Assembly (NCBI GenBank): GCA_016213775.1
Contig: JACQZR010000189.1
Coordinates: 49,914 to 113,913, forward strand
Direction: 5' to 3'
Length of the DNA: 64,000 bases
Source: Acidobacteriota bacterium
Lineage (GTDB): Bacteria > Acidobacteriota > Terriglobia > Bryobacterales > Bryobacteraceae
Of the stretch, positions 35,811-44,727 are shown in pieces (position 1 is the first letter of the stretch; each line of letters opens with the position of its first letter). Below the pieces are notes generated by a model that was given only the letters and a program-made list of their open reading frames with translations, ran no database searches and was not told where the DNA came from. Made by a program: the position numbers and the translations under genes.

Positions 35811-35844
35811 CCAATCGGAATAAACCCCCAATCGGAATAAACCT
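35811..35844. repeat. 17-bp tandem duplication
   Basis: CCAATCGGAATAAACCC is followed directly by CCAATCGGAATAAACCT. It lies in the 245-base gap between the TPR gene and the phytate-use operon and has no evident function. Confidence 0.6.
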
Positions 35845-36005
35845 TAGATACGCACATCATCGTCACGCCCTGCGCAGCAGCCTGGCGCGGAGCAGTAGCA
35901 GACTGTCGCAGTAGCAGCTTGACATTCGCCTTGCCTGGGCGTAGTATGCCGTCGAGTGTTGTGACAATTTCGTTACAGCCATCCGCTTTTCAGGGGAGGT
36001 GTGAA

Positions 36006-38960
36006 ATGCTTTCCACGATACTGATGATTCTGGCTTTCGCCGGAACTGCTTCTGCCCAGGTCGATCGAGCGATCCTATCGGGAGTGGTTACCGACGGGAG
36101 TGGAGGATTGGTGCCCGGCGCAGCAGTGGAAATGACTGCTAGTGAAACCGGATTTCGCCGCCAAACGCAGACGAGCGGAACCGGCTCGTATACGTTCCCG
36201 CAAGTTCCAATCGGGGTCTACCAGGTTACGGTTGCGAAGGCAGGATTCCGTTCGGTTAGCTTCACGGATGTGCGGTTGGGTGTTGGGGACAACCGGACTT
36301 TGGACATCACGATGCAAGTGAGCACAGTTGATACGGCGGTTACGGTGGAGAGCACTCTGGAGCCTCTGGAGAGCACGTCGGCCGTAGTCGGCACGGTAAT
36401 CGGCTCGCGGCAGGTGCGCGAGATTCCACTGAATGGCCGCCATTGGGCAAGCCTGATGGCGTTGGCGCCCGGCGCGATCAATACCGGCGAAGGTAATCAG
36501 CAGTCCATTCGCTTTGTGGGGCGCGCTCGTGACGACAACAATTGGACTTTCGACGGGCTGGACGCGACGGGAGTGAAGGACCCACGCCAGGAAGCCGCTC
36601 TGCGCCTTGTCATCAGCACCGACTCGATCGCCGAGTTCCGGGTGAACTCGACATTGTATTCGGCCGAATCAGGAAGCGGCGCGGGTGGGCAGGTGAACAT
36701 CGTGTCGAAGTCGGGCTCAAACAACTTCCATGGCGGCGTCTTCGAGTTTCTTCGGAACGACAGGCTCGACGCGCGCAACCCGTTCGACACCGGCAAGCAG
36801 CCATTTCGCCTGAACCAGTTTGGTGGGAACATCGGCGGCCCGATCGTAAGAAACAGGACGTTCTTCTTTGCCAATTACGAGGGTCTGCGGCAACGTGTCA
36901 GTCAGGATTTTCGCAACGATGTCCCGAGCGTGGCGTTTCGAACGCGTGCCACCAACCCCGTGATTCAATCGATCGTGAACGCTTACCCGGTGGGCAGCGA
37001 GCGCACATCGAATGCTGACGTTGACCGCGCCGTCGGTACGGTCAGCCAGGCGTGGCGCGAAGACGCCGGAACGTTGCGCGTGGATCACCGCTTCAACGAC
37101 GCGAACTCGGTGTTTGCGCGATATAACGTCGACGACGGAACAATTCTCGCGCCGCGCACGGTGATCGCCGGCGATCGGCAGGAGAGTTTCTTCCGGCCGT
37201 CCAATATGGTTGTGCAATACCAGCGCATCTTTTCCCCCACAGTGGTGAACGAGGTTAAGGCCGGGTTCAACAGATCGGCCCTCAATCGTTTCTCTTACGC
37301 TCCATTCAAGGAATCGATCGCGGTGTCCGGCTTCACGACACTGAACAACTCGAGTTTGCTCATAGAGACCGGGACTTCCTATTCGATCATCGACAACGTG
37401 GTGCTGACGCGAGGACGGCACTCGCTGAAAGTGGGCGCCGAGATCCGCCGCGCCCACGTCAATGTGGCCGACCCGGCGGTAGATGGCATCTCGGTGACAT
37501 ATGCGAACCCGGCGATGCTGCTCGCCAACCGCGTGGATCGAGTGGCGGTGTCCGGCGCCGATCCTGTGCTCGGCACGCGCAAATGGTACTACTACGCCTA
37601 CCTGCAGGACGATTTCAAGGTGAACAGCGAACTCACGCTGAACCTCGGCCTGCGCTACGAGTATTACGGAGTAAACAAGGAAGTGCGCGACCGCTACCGG
37701 GTGTTCGATCTTGCTTGCCGCGGCTTCTGCCCACACGGCACTCCGTGGTACTTCCGCGATGCGAACAATTTCGATCCGCGTGTCGGGATCGCGTGGGCTC
37801 CGAAAGCGCTTGGAGGGAAGACCGTGATTCGCACCGGTGCTGGAATCTATCATGGTCCAGGCCAGATTGACGATCAGAACGCCGCCCTCGACAACGTGTC
37901 GGACAATTTCTCGCTGACCGCCGTGGAGGCTCCCGGGCTCGCTTTTCCGGTGACGCCGTTCCTTGGTTTGGCGCAGGCGGTGGGGATCACGCCGCGATCG
38001 CTGCAACGCGACCGTCGGGACCTCTACAGTGCGCAGTGGGGACTGTCGATTCAGCAGCAATTACCGGCCAGTTTCATCGGGCAGATCGGCTATGTCGGCA
38101 GCAGCGCGAGCAAAGTCACGACGCGGAAATATATCAACAATCTCGACATTGTGACCAGGGTGCGCCCGCTCCCGAATTTCGGACGCATCGACGAGAAAAA
38201 CAATGACGGCAAGAGCAACTTCAACGCACTCCAACTATCGCTGCACCGGCGCGTGGGGCGCGGATTGACGTGGGGAACCGAGTACATGTGGTCGCACTCG
38301 ATCAACGACAACAGCACCGGCGGGGGCGAAGGCTCGCAGCCGCAAAGTGCACTGTGCCGCGCTTGCGATCGTGGCAATAGCCCCACCGACGTGCGGCAGA
38401 CCATCACGAGCAACTGGCTGTATCAGCTTCCGTTCGGGACCGGCCAGCGTTACCTCGACTCAGGCGTGGCTTCGAAAGTTCTCGGCAATTGGGAGATGAG
38501 CGGCATCTGGACGGCTCGTACAGGACGCATGCTGACGATTGGGATCTCGCGCAGCGCAGCCGACGTGCCGGACGGCAACACTTCCGGGCAGCGTCCGGAC
38601 TTGGTCCCGGGTGTATCCATCTATCCCGCTGGCGGATCGACCTTTTCGCAGTGGCTGAATCCGGCCGCGTTCGCGATACCGGCTCGCGGTACGTGGGGCA
38701 ACGCCGGCAGAGCTATCGCCGTCGGCCCGGGGCTTGTTCAGATCGATTGGTCGCTGCAAAAGCGCATCACGATTGTTGAGGGCAAGACGCTTACTTACCG
38801 CGTCGAGGCATTCAACCTGGTGAACCGTACCCAACCAGGCAATCCCGGCACGACGTTCACCTCGCCGGCGAGTTTCGGGCTGGTGAACAGCGGCCTCAAC
38901 CGCACCATCGGCACGGGCACGTCGCGGCAACTGCAGATGGCACTGCGATTTGAGTTTTGA
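36006..38960 (+). CDS. TonB-dependent receptor 3 (phytate locus)
   Basis: Encodes 984 residues. Signal peptide (MLSTILMILAFAGTASAQ), carboxypeptidase-regulatory-like domain (LSGVVTDGSGGLVPGAAVEM), plug (IPLNGRHWASLMALAPGAIN, VNIVSKSGSNNFHGGVFEFL) and a barrel ending in LQMALRFEF. The ATG at 36006 has a clear GGGGAGGT ribosome binding site. Codon third positions are more mixed between G and C than in receptors 1 and 2, which are almost all C-ending. With the phosphoesterase and phytase genes directly downstream, the likely cargo is inositol phosphate or its complexes. Confidence 0.9.
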   Translation: MLSTILMILAFAGTASAQVDRAILSGVVTDGSGGLVPGAAVEMTASETGFRRQTQTSGTGSYTFPQVPIGVYQVTVAKAGFRSVSFTDVRLGVGDNRTLDITMQVSTVDTAVTVESTLEPLESTSAVVGTVIGSRQVREIPLNGRHWASLMALAPGAINTGEGNQQSIRFVGRARDDNNWTFDGLDATGVKDPRQEAALRLVISTDSIAEFRVNSTLYSAESGSGAGGQVNIVSKSGSNNFHGGVFEFLRNDRLDARNPFDTGKQPFRLNQFGGNIGGPIVRNRTFFFANYEGLRQRVSQDFRNDVPSVAFRTRATNPVIQSIVNAYPVGSERTSNADVDRAVGTVSQAWREDAGTLRVDHRFNDANSVFARYNVDDGTILAPRTVIAGDRQESFFRPSNMVVQYQRIFSPTVVNEVKAGFNRSALNRFSYAPFKESIAVSGFTTLNNSSLLIETGTSYSIIDNVVLTRGRHSLKVGAEIRRAHVNVADPAVDGISVTYANPAMLLANRVDRVAVSGADPVLGTRKWYYYAYLQDDFKVNSELTLNLGLRYEYYGVNKEVRDRYRVFDLACRGFCPHGTPWYFRDANNFDPRVGIAWAPKALGGKTVIRTGAGIYHGPGQIDDQNAALDNVSDNFSLTAVEAPGLAFPVTPFLGLAQAVGITPRSLQRDRRDLYSAQWGLSIQQQLPASFIGQIGYVGSSASKVTTRKYINNLDIVTRVRPLPNFGRIDEKNNDGKSNFNALQLSLHRRVGRGLTWGTEYMWSHSINDNSTGGGEGSQPQSALCRACDRGNSPTDVRQTITSNWLYQLPFGTGQRYLDSGVASKVLGNWEMSGIWTARTGRMLTIGISRSAADVPDGNTSGQRPDLVPGVSIYPAGGSTFSQWLNPAAFAIPARGTWGNAGRAIAVGPGLVQIDWSLQKRITIVEGKTLTYRVEAFNLVNRTQPGNPGTTFTSPASFGLVNSGLNRTIGTGTSRQLQMALRFEF

Positions 38961-38971
38961 GGCTACACAAC

Positions 38972-39988
38972 ATGAAAACTATTATCTGGGTCGTGCTGCT
39001 GGCAGGACCACCCGCTACGCTTGCTCAAGGGCCTGATCCCTCTTTGTTCGCAAAGCTGCTGGAGCGGCATCGGCCGGAGGCGCTTACGTTCGAGTTCGCG
39101 GCCATCGGCGACCAACAGTACGGCGCCGCCGGCGAAGCAAAATGGCCTGCGCTTCAGGCTTCCATCAATCGTGCGGATACCGCGTTCACACTTCACATTG
39201 GTGACTTTAAGAGTGGCGACACCTTGTGCAGCAATGAGCTGTTCGACGATCGGCTGCGAGCGTTCAACAGTTTCGCGATGCCCATGATCTATACTCCTGG
39301 CGACAACGAATGGACCGACTGCCATCGGGAAAACAACGGCGCCTTCGATCCTCTGGAACGGCTTAGCTACCTGCGCCGCACCTTCTATAACGGCAGGGAG
39401 AGTCTTGGAAAGCGAAAGCTCCTGCTCAGCCAGCAGAGCGAAGTCCCGCGGTATGCCGACTACGTGGAAAACGCGATTTGGTCGACTGGCAATGTTCTGT
39501 TCGCAACGCTGCACATCGTCGGGAGCAACAACAACTTCGGCCGCACGGAAGAATCCAGCCGCGAGGCGGCGGAACGAACCACCGCCAATATCAACTGGCT
39601 GGAGACCATCTTTAACCTCGCGTCGCAAAACGGCTTTGCCGGTGTCGTAATCGGATTGCAGGCAAACCCGGGATGGAGCGGGACGCCAGTGCGCACGGCC
39701 CAGTTGGGATCGGGTTTCCGCGATACGTTTTCCGTGCTCGAAGGGGAGGCGATCGGTTTTGGCAAGCCCGTGCTGATCATCATGGGTGACTCGCACATTT
39801 TCCGCATCGACAAGCCTATGATTGGCGATCGTTCGGGACTGGTGATTGAGAACCTGCTCCGGCTTGAAGTCCCCGGAAGCCTGTATGCGCACTGGGTCCG
39901 GGTGAGAGTTGATCCTGCCAAGTCCAGCCTGTTTGCCTTCCAGTACGAGGATGTCGCCGAGAACATCTTTCCACAGGAGAAGCCGTAG
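38972..39988 (+). CDS. Exported calcineurin-like phosphoesterase
   Basis: Encodes 338 residues. A signal peptide (MKTIIWVVLLAGPPATLAQ) precedes metal-binding blocks of the metallophosphoesterase superfamily: FAAIGDQQYG, HIGDFKSGDTLC, IYTPGDNEWTDCHRENNG (GDNE), and LIIMGDSHIFRID with the GDSH ligand. It is periplasmic. Placed between a TonB receptor and a phytase, it probably removes phosphate from the lower inositol phosphates. A TTG five codons upstream is a weaker start. The gap to the next gene is five bases. Confidence 0.85.
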   Translation: MKTIIWVVLLAGPPATLAQGPDPSLFAKLLERHRPEALTFEFAAIGDQQYGAAGEAKWPALQASINRADTAFTLHIGDFKSGDTLCSNELFDDRLRAFNSFAMPMIYTPGDNEWTDCHRENNGAFDPLERLSYLRRTFYNGRESLGKRKLLLSQQSEVPRYADYVENAIWSTGNVLFATLHIVGSNNNFGRTEESSREAAERTTANINWLETIFNLASQNGFAGVVIGLQANPGWSGTPVRTAQLGSGFRDTFSVLEGEAIGFGKPVLIIMGDSHIFRIDKPMIGDRSGLVIENLLRLEVPGSLYAHWVRVRVDPAKSSLFAFQYEDVAENIFPQEKP

Positions 39989-39993
39989 CAGGC

Positions 39994-41100
39994 ATGGGCC
40001 GGGCTGAGCAGTTCCGCTACACCGCCGCGGTCGTCGCGATTGCCGTGTTGACGCTGAGCGCATCCGGATGCGCTACGGCACTGCCGGAAGCGCGGGTACA
40101 GTCGGCCCTCGCCACCGATCAAGTCTCCGAAGATCCCGACGATCCTGCGATCTGGGTGAATGCCGCCGATCCCGCCAACAGCTTAATCCTCGGCACGAAC
40201 AAGAGTGCCGCTCCAAGCGGCGCGTTGGTCGTATTCGGCCTCGACGGGAAGACGCGTCAGACTGTCGATGGAATCGACCGGCCAAATAATGTCGACGTCG
40301 AATACGGTTTGTTGTTGCGCGGGAAGGCTACAGACATCGCTGTGCTCACGGAGCGCCTACAGCGGCGTTTGAGAGTATTCGCCGTCACCGCCGATGGAGT
40401 GTCGGAAGTCAGTTCGGGGGCGGGTGTTCCGGTCTTCACAGGCCAGGCCGGTGACGCTGCGGCACCCATGGGCATCGCGCTTTACAAGCGGCCTGGGGAC
40501 GGTGCGGTGTTTGCCATCGTGGGGAGAAAGACTGGGCCGAAACGGGGTTATCTTTGGCAGTATCGGCTCGAAGATGACGGAGCGGGCAGGGTCACAGGAA
40601 CCAAGGTTCGCGAGTTCGGCGTCTTCAGTGGTGTCGGCGAGATTGAAGCCATCGCAGTAGACGACGAGCTCGGCTACATCTATTACGCCGACGAAGGTGA
40701 TGGCATCCACAAGTGGCACGCCGATCCCGATCACCAGGATGCGGGCCGCGAGCTGGCACACTTCGGCCGCACTGGATATAAGGCCGACCGGGAAGGCATC
40801 GCCATCTACACGCAGCCGCGAGGTGCCGGTTACATTCTGTGCACTGACCAGGTGGCGGGCGACAGCCGCTATTTCGTTTACCGCCGGGAGGGTGGTGCGG
40901 GCGGGCCGCACGATCACTCGGAAGTGCTGAAGGTGATCCGTGGCGGCGCGGATTCCACTGATGGACTCGATGCCACCTCAGCAGCGCTGGGGCCGGCGTT
41001 TCCGCATGGGCTACTAGTCGCGATGAACTCCGGGAAAAGGAACTTCCTGGTGTTCCGCTGGGAAGACGTCGCCGCCGCCGGCACCACCAGGCTGAGATAG
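39994..41100 (+). CDS. Beta-propeller phytase (3-phytase), lipoprotein
   Basis: Encodes 368 residues. The start ends in LSASGC, a lipobox, so it is probably lipid-anchored. The propeller blades carry the phytase hallmarks: SEDPDDPAIWVNAADP, SLILGTNKS, DRPNNVDVEYG, VGEIEAIAVDDELGYIYYAD followed by EGDGIHKW, ADREGIAIY and FPHGLLVAMN. Acidic residues in these blocks bind the calcium ions that the enzyme needs. It releases phosphate from phytate. It is third in a row with the TonB receptor and phosphoesterase. Confidence 0.93.
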   Translation: MGRAEQFRYTAAVVAIAVLTLSASGCATALPEARVQSALATDQVSEDPDDPAIWVNAADPANSLILGTNKSAAPSGALVVFGLDGKTRQTVDGIDRPNNVDVEYGLLLRGKATDIAVLTERLQRRLRVFAVTADGVSEVSSGAGVPVFTGQAGDAAAPMGIALYKRPGDGAVFAIVGRKTGPKRGYLWQYRLEDDGAGRVTGTKVREFGVFSGVGEIEAIAVDDELGYIYYADEGDGIHKWHADPDHQDAGRELAHFGRTGYKADREGIAIYTQPRGAGYILCTDQVAGDSRYFVYRREGGAGGPHDHSEVLKVIRGGADSTDGLDATSAALGPAFPHGLLVAMNSGKRNFLVFRWEDVAAAGTTRLR

Positions 41101-41281
41101 TCCTCCCCGTCAACTCTTCTCCCTTCCCGTCCTATCCGTTTCATCCGTGACCCAACCAGGATGACAACCGCACCTCCGCTGTTGTAAGCTGGTTATTCGT
41201 GGCTGATGCGGGCACGCCGCCTGAGTGTGTGTCCACCTCACTAAAGCCTCCCAAATTTAAGCAACTACGAAGAGGTTTGCT

Positions 41282-41593
41282 ATGTACGCAGTGATCGAAA
41301 CGGGCGGGACGCAGTTTCGTGTGGCTCCCGGCGACGTTATTCACGTCAACAAGCTCGCCGCTGAAGCCGGCTCCGCTGTCGAGTTCGACAAGGTCCTCGC
41401 CATTTCCGACGGCAACGGCAATCTCGCCGCCGGCGCGGCTGCGGCCGCCGCACGTGTGCGCGGCAGCGTCGAAAAACAGTTCCGCGATGACAAAGTTATC
41501 GTGTTCAAGTTCAAACGCAAAAAGCAGTACAAGAAGACCCAGGGTCACCGGCAGTATCTCACGGCGGTCAAGATCGAAGAGATCGTCAGCTAG
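41282..41593 (+). CDS. rplU: 50S ribosomal protein L21
   Basis: Encodes 103 residues. MYAVIETGGTQFRVAPGDVI and the C-terminal KRKKQYKKTQGHRQYLTAVK are diagnostic of L21, which binds 23S rRNA. A GAAGAGG ribosome binding site precedes the ATG. It heads the conserved rplU-rpmA-obgE order. The 180-base upstream leader shows no structure I can assign. Confidence 0.98.
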   Translation: MYAVIETGGTQFRVAPGDVIHVNKLAAEAGSAVEFDKVLAISDGNGNLAAGAAAAAARVRGSVEKQFRDDKVIVFKFKRKKQYKKTQGHRQYLTAVKIEEIVS

Positions 41594-41623
41594 CTGTCAA
41601 CACCGGGCAATTAGGAGTACAGG

Positions 41624-41917
41624 ATGGCACATAAAAAAGGTTTAGGCAGCTCGAAAAACGGCCGCGATTCCAATGCTCAACGGCTCGGCGTGAAGGTCTT
41701 CGGTGGTCAGCTTGTCACCGGCGGCTCCATCATCGTACGCCAGCGCGGCACCGTCTATAAGCCGGGCGAAAACGTCGGCCGTGGCAAGGACGACACCCTC
41801 TTTGCGAAGATCCCCGGCATCGTCCATTTCCGCGATCGCGGCCGCATGGGCAAGTTCATCTTCGTCCAGGCCGTGGAGCTCGCCGTGGAAGCACCTCCCG
41901 AAATGGAATTGGCGTAA
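41624..41917 (+). CDS. rpmA: 50S ribosomal protein L27
   Basis: Encodes 97 residues. [20 protein letters not shown], with [20 protein letters not shown], is the L27 signature at the peptidyl-transferase centre. There is no cleavable N-terminal leader. The C-terminus ([14 protein letters not shown]) runs about ten residues beyond the usual length. An AGGAG ribosome binding site lies 30 bases after the rplU stop. Confidence 0.98.
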   Translation: MAHKKGLGSSKNGRDSNAQRLGVKVFGGQLVTGGSIIVRQRGTVYKPGENVGRGKDDTLFAKIPGIVHFRDRGRMGKFIFVQAVELAVEAPPEMELA

Positions 41918-41943
41918 CTGCAAGTTTCTCTCAAGTTCGTTGA

Positions 41944-41975
41944 GGCCCAGGGTCCCACCGGAACCTGGGCCTTTT
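41944..41975 (+). terminator. Intrinsic terminator or attenuator between rpmA and obgE
   Basis: GGCCCAGG pairs with CCTGGGCC (8-bp stem, 12-base loop) and is followed by TTTTC, ending 16 bases before the obgE ATG. It would stop or lower transcription from the ribosomal genes into obgE. Confidence 0.75.
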
Positions 41976-41990
41976 CATTTGCTGTAAATC

Positions 41991-42998
41991 ATGTTCATTG
42001 ACGAAGCACGTATCTGGATAAAAGCCGGCGATGGCGGCAACGGCTGCATGGCGTTTCGCCGCGAGAAGTTCGTCGCCAGGGGCGGACCATCCGGAGGGGA
42101 CGGCGGCCGTGGCGGCGACATCGTCATGTACGCCAGCCAGCACCACAACACCCTCCTTCATTTCCGCTATAACCCCGAGCATAAGGCCGACCGCGGCCGT
42201 CACGGCGAAGGTTCCAACAAAACCGGCCGCGATGGCGAATGCAAAGAGCTCCCCGTCCCAGTCGGCACCGTTGTCTACGACGAGGAAACCGGCGAAGTCC
42301 TTCACGATTTCACCATCCCCAACGAGCGTTTCACCGTCGCCCGAGGTGGCCGTGGTGGCCGCGGCAACCAGCACTTCGCCACCCCAACCCACCAGGCCCC
42401 AACCGAGCACGAGGATGGCAAACCCGGTCAGGAACGCCGCCTCCGCCTCGAACTCAAGCTCCTCGCCGATGCCGGCCTCGTCGGCTTCCCCAACGCCGGC
42501 AAGTCAACCCTCATCTCGCGAATCTCCGCCGCCAAACCGAAAATCGCCGACTACCCGTTCACCACCCTCGAGCCCAACCTCGGCGTCGTCCGCATGCCCG
42601 ACGACAGCACCTTCGTCGTCGCCGATATCCCCGGCTTGATCGAAGGCGCGCATGAAGGCGCAGGCCTCGGCATTCAGTTCCTTCGCCACATCGAGCGCAC
42701 CAAAGTCCTGCTCCACCTCGTCGACGTATCCGAATTCTCCGGCCGCGACCCCGTCCAGGACTTCAAGATCATCCTCGGCGAGCTCGGCAACTTCAGCCAG
42801 GCGATGGTCGAGAAGCCGATGATCGTCGTCGCCACCAAGATCGACGTCGCCCAGGACAAGGACCGCACCGCTCGCCTCAAACGCGCCGCCGCCCGCCGCA
42901 AAATGCCGTTCTACCAGATCTCCAGCGTCACCGGCGACGGCATGGAAAAGCTCCTCTTCGCCGTCAGCGAACGAATCAGCCAGGCTCGCCACGAATAA
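41991..42998 (+). CDS. obgE: GTPase ObgE/CgtA
   Basis: Encodes 335 residues. The glycine-rich Obg domain ([52 protein letters not shown]) is followed by the GTPase with G1 [10 protein letters not shown], switch [18 protein letters not shown], and NKXD-like VATKIDVAQ. It stops soon after, lacking the extra C-terminal OCT domain found in some phyla. It acts in 50S assembly and stress signalling. It has no clear ribosome binding site and follows the hairpin at 41944. Confidence 0.97.
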   Translation: MFIDEARIWIKAGDGGNGCMAFRREKFVARGGPSGGDGGRGGDIVMYASQHHNTLLHFRYNPEHKADRGRHGEGSNKTGRDGECKELPVPVGTVVYDEETGEVLHDFTIPNERFTVARGGRGGRGNQHFATPTHQAPTEHEDGKPGQERRLRLELKLLADAGLVGFPNAGKSTLISRISAAKPKIADYPFTTLEPNLGVVRMPDDSTFVVADIPGLIEGAHEGAGLGIQFLRHIERTKVLLHLVDVSEFSGRDPVQDFKIILGELGNFSQAMVEKPMIVVATKIDVAQDKDRTARLKRAAARRKMPFYQISSVTGDGMEKLLFAVSERISQARHE

Positions 42999-43038
42999 CC
43001 GCCGCTTGGACATTCTGCCGCCCTGTGGGGTGGGCTTC

Positions 43039-43301
43039 AGCGAGGACGACTCGACGCGAGCCGTCACAAGTATCAGAAACTTGGGTTGTGGGGCTCGGCT
43101 TTAGCCGGCGCGGAACTTCAGTTCCGCCTGAGGACGCGGAATCGACAGCTTAGGAGTGGTTTCTGGAGAGCGAGGACGACTCGACGCGAGCCGTCACAAG
43201 TATCAGAAACTTGGGTTGTGGGGCTCGGCTTTAGCCGGCGCGGAACTTCAGTTCCGCCTGGGGACGCGGAATCGACAACTTAGGAGTGGGTTTCTGGAGA
43301 G
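43039..43301. repeat. 130-bp tandem repeat, two copies, with paired hairpins
   Basis: Two nearly identical units (about 43039-43168 and 43169-43301) differ at only a handful of bases. Each holds two hairpins: CGGCT-TT-AGCCG (at 43096-43107 and 43226-43237) and GCGGAAC-TTCA-GTTCCGC (at 43110-43127 and 43240-43257). No start codon or good open frame is shared between them. The surrounding 380 bases (42999-43377) contain no gene. Confidence 0.9.
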
Positions 43302-43306
43302 CCCGC

Positions 43307-43324
43307 GCGGGACTTCGGTCCCGC
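43307..43324. repeat. Third, degenerate hairpin of the same repeat family
   Basis: GCGGGAC-TTCG-GTCCCGC is a perfect 7-bp stem with a TTCG tetraloop. Compared with the two hairpins at 43110 and 43240 it has A-to-G in one arm and the matching T-to-C in the other, so pairing is preserved. Confidence 0.75.
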
Positions 43325-43377
43325 CGTCCAGCGCAGGATTCCATCCATGCAAAGGCCCCTCTTTCCACCCATCCCCC

Positions 43378-43755
43378 CTACCGTCCCCGCAACCGGTGAA
43401 TCAACCGCCGGTCCCGTTTCGACGGCCGTCCCTCGGCGAACACATCCAGCGGTCCCATCGCCTTCCGCTCCTCTGCCACCTTCGCCCGCAATTCGCGACT
43501 CGCCTCGGTCTCCCGGTACAGTGTCTGCGCCACCTCCGCCGGCCCCCTCATCTCGCTCAGCACCAGCACCTCCACCGTGAACTCGCCGCTGTCGTTCTTC
43601 ACCACAAGCAGATCCCCCACCTTCACTTCGCGCGCCGGTTTCGCCTCCACACCATTCGACTGTACCCGCCCCAAATCGCATGCTCGCGAAGCCATCGACC
43701 GTGTCTTATAAAACCGCGCCGCCCACAGCCATTTGTCCATCCGCACGCCGGTCAT
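43378..43755 (-). CDS. S4-domain RNA-binding protein (Hsp15/HslR-like)
   Basis: Encodes 125 residues. MDKWLWAARFYKTRSMASRA, then VQSNGVEAKPAREVKVGDLL, is the S4 fold that recognises RNA; VVKNDSGEFTVEVLVLSEMR and the basic tail RPSKRDRRLIHRLRGR complete the Hsp15 pattern. Hsp15 rescues stalled 50S subunits in other bacteria. It starts one base after the quinone oxidoreductase stop. An internal ATG five codons in is an alternative start. Confidence 0.9.
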   Translation of the reverse strand: MTGVRMDKWLWAARFYKTRSMASRACDLGRVQSNGVEAKPAREVKVGDLLVVKNDSGEFTVEVLVLSEMRGPAEVAQTLYRETEASRELRAKVAEERKAMGPLDVFAEGRPSKRDRRLIHRLRGR

Positions 43756-43756
43756 A

Positions 43757-44725
43757 CTACGGTGTCAGCAGCAGCTTCCCCGCCGATGCACGACCCGCCA
43801 GGTCCACATGCGCTTGAGCCGCATCCGCCAATGGATACGTCTTATGAACACTCACCTTCAATGCACCCGAGGCCACCCAACCCAGCACATCCCCCGCGCG
43901 CCACAGCAACTCCTCGCGAGTGGAAGAATAATTCGCCAGCGACGGCCGTGTCAGAAATAGCGACCCTTTCGCGCTCAGCAGCAGCGGCTCAATCGCCGGC
44001 ACCGGCCCCGAAGCGTTCCCAAATGTCACCATCATCCCGCGCGGCTTCAGGCAATTGATGCTCTTCAGAAACGTCGATGCACCCACCGAATCATAAACGA
44101 CATCGACGCCCTTTCCATCCGTCAGGGCCCGCGTCGCTGTCTCGAAATCCTGCTCGGCGTAGAGGATCACCTCGTTGGCTCCAGCAGCCTTGGCCCGTTC
44201 CGCCTTCTCCGCGCTGCCCACGGTCGCAATCACCCGCGCCCCGCGCATCCTCGCCATCTGCACCAACAGCACACCGGTGCCGCCGGCAGCCGCGTGAATC
44301 AGCGCTGTGTGCGCTTTCTCCAGCGGAAACGTGGAATGCGACAGGTAATGTGCCGTCATTCCCTGCAGCATGCACGCCGCCGCCAGTTGTGTCGTCACGC
44401 CATCGGGAATCTTCACCAGCACGTGCGCCGGAACAATTGCATACTCAGCGTACGAACCGCGCGTCATCGCATACACCACGCGGTCCCCCGCCTCCAGATC
44501 CTGCACCCCGGGCCCAACCGCTTCCACCACTCCAGCGCCTTCCATCCCGGGAGTAAACGGCAGCTCTGCCTTATACAGCCCGGTACGGAAGTAGATGTCG
44601 ATGAAATTGACCCCTGTGGCTTCAATCTTCACCAGCACAGCGCCTGGACCGAGCGTCTGCAAAGACGTGTCCTCCAGACGCATCACTTCAGGCCCGCCGC
44701 ACTGGCGGATGAGAATTGCTTTCAT
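43757..44725 (-). CDS. NADPH:quinone oxidoreductase (zeta-crystallin-like)
   Basis: Encodes 322 residues of the medium-chain dehydrogenase superfamily without the zinc site. MKAILIRQCGGPEVMRLED, then VLVKIEATGVNFIDIYFRTG, PFTPGMEGAGVVEAVGPGV and VLIHAAAGGTGVLLVQMARM (the NADPH-binding loop) are typical of QOR. It reduces quinones with NADPH. It starts two bases after the stop of the large repeat protein. A longer open frame reaching 44881 is mostly antisense to that gene. Confidence 0.92.
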   Translation of the reverse strand: MKAILIRQCGGPEVMRLEDTSLQTLGPGAVLVKIEATGVNFIDIYFRTGLYKAELPFTPGMEGAGVVEAVGPGVQDLEAGDRVVYAMTRGSYAEYAIVPAHVLVKIPDGVTTQLAAACMLQGMTAHYLSHSTFPLEKAHTALIHAAAGGTGVLLVQMARMRGARVIATVGSAEKAERAKAAGANEVILYAEQDFETATRALTDGKGVDVVYDSVGASTFLKSINCLKPRGMMVTFGNASGPVPAIEPLLLSAKGSLFLTRPSLANYSSTREELLWRAGDVLGWVASGALKVSVHKTYPLADAAQAHVDLAGRASAGKLLLTP

Positions 44726-44727
44726 GG

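Noticed and set aside
36717..38060. A 447-codon frame antisense to TonB receptor 3
   Set aside because: It has no motif, and the sense strand holds a complete receptor.
41101..41281. An L21 autoregulatory leader
   Set aside because: No stable stem or known leader motif could be traced by eye in the 180 bases.
43039..43301. Possible CRISPR array
   Set aside because: Only two long near-identical units without short repeats or unique spacers.
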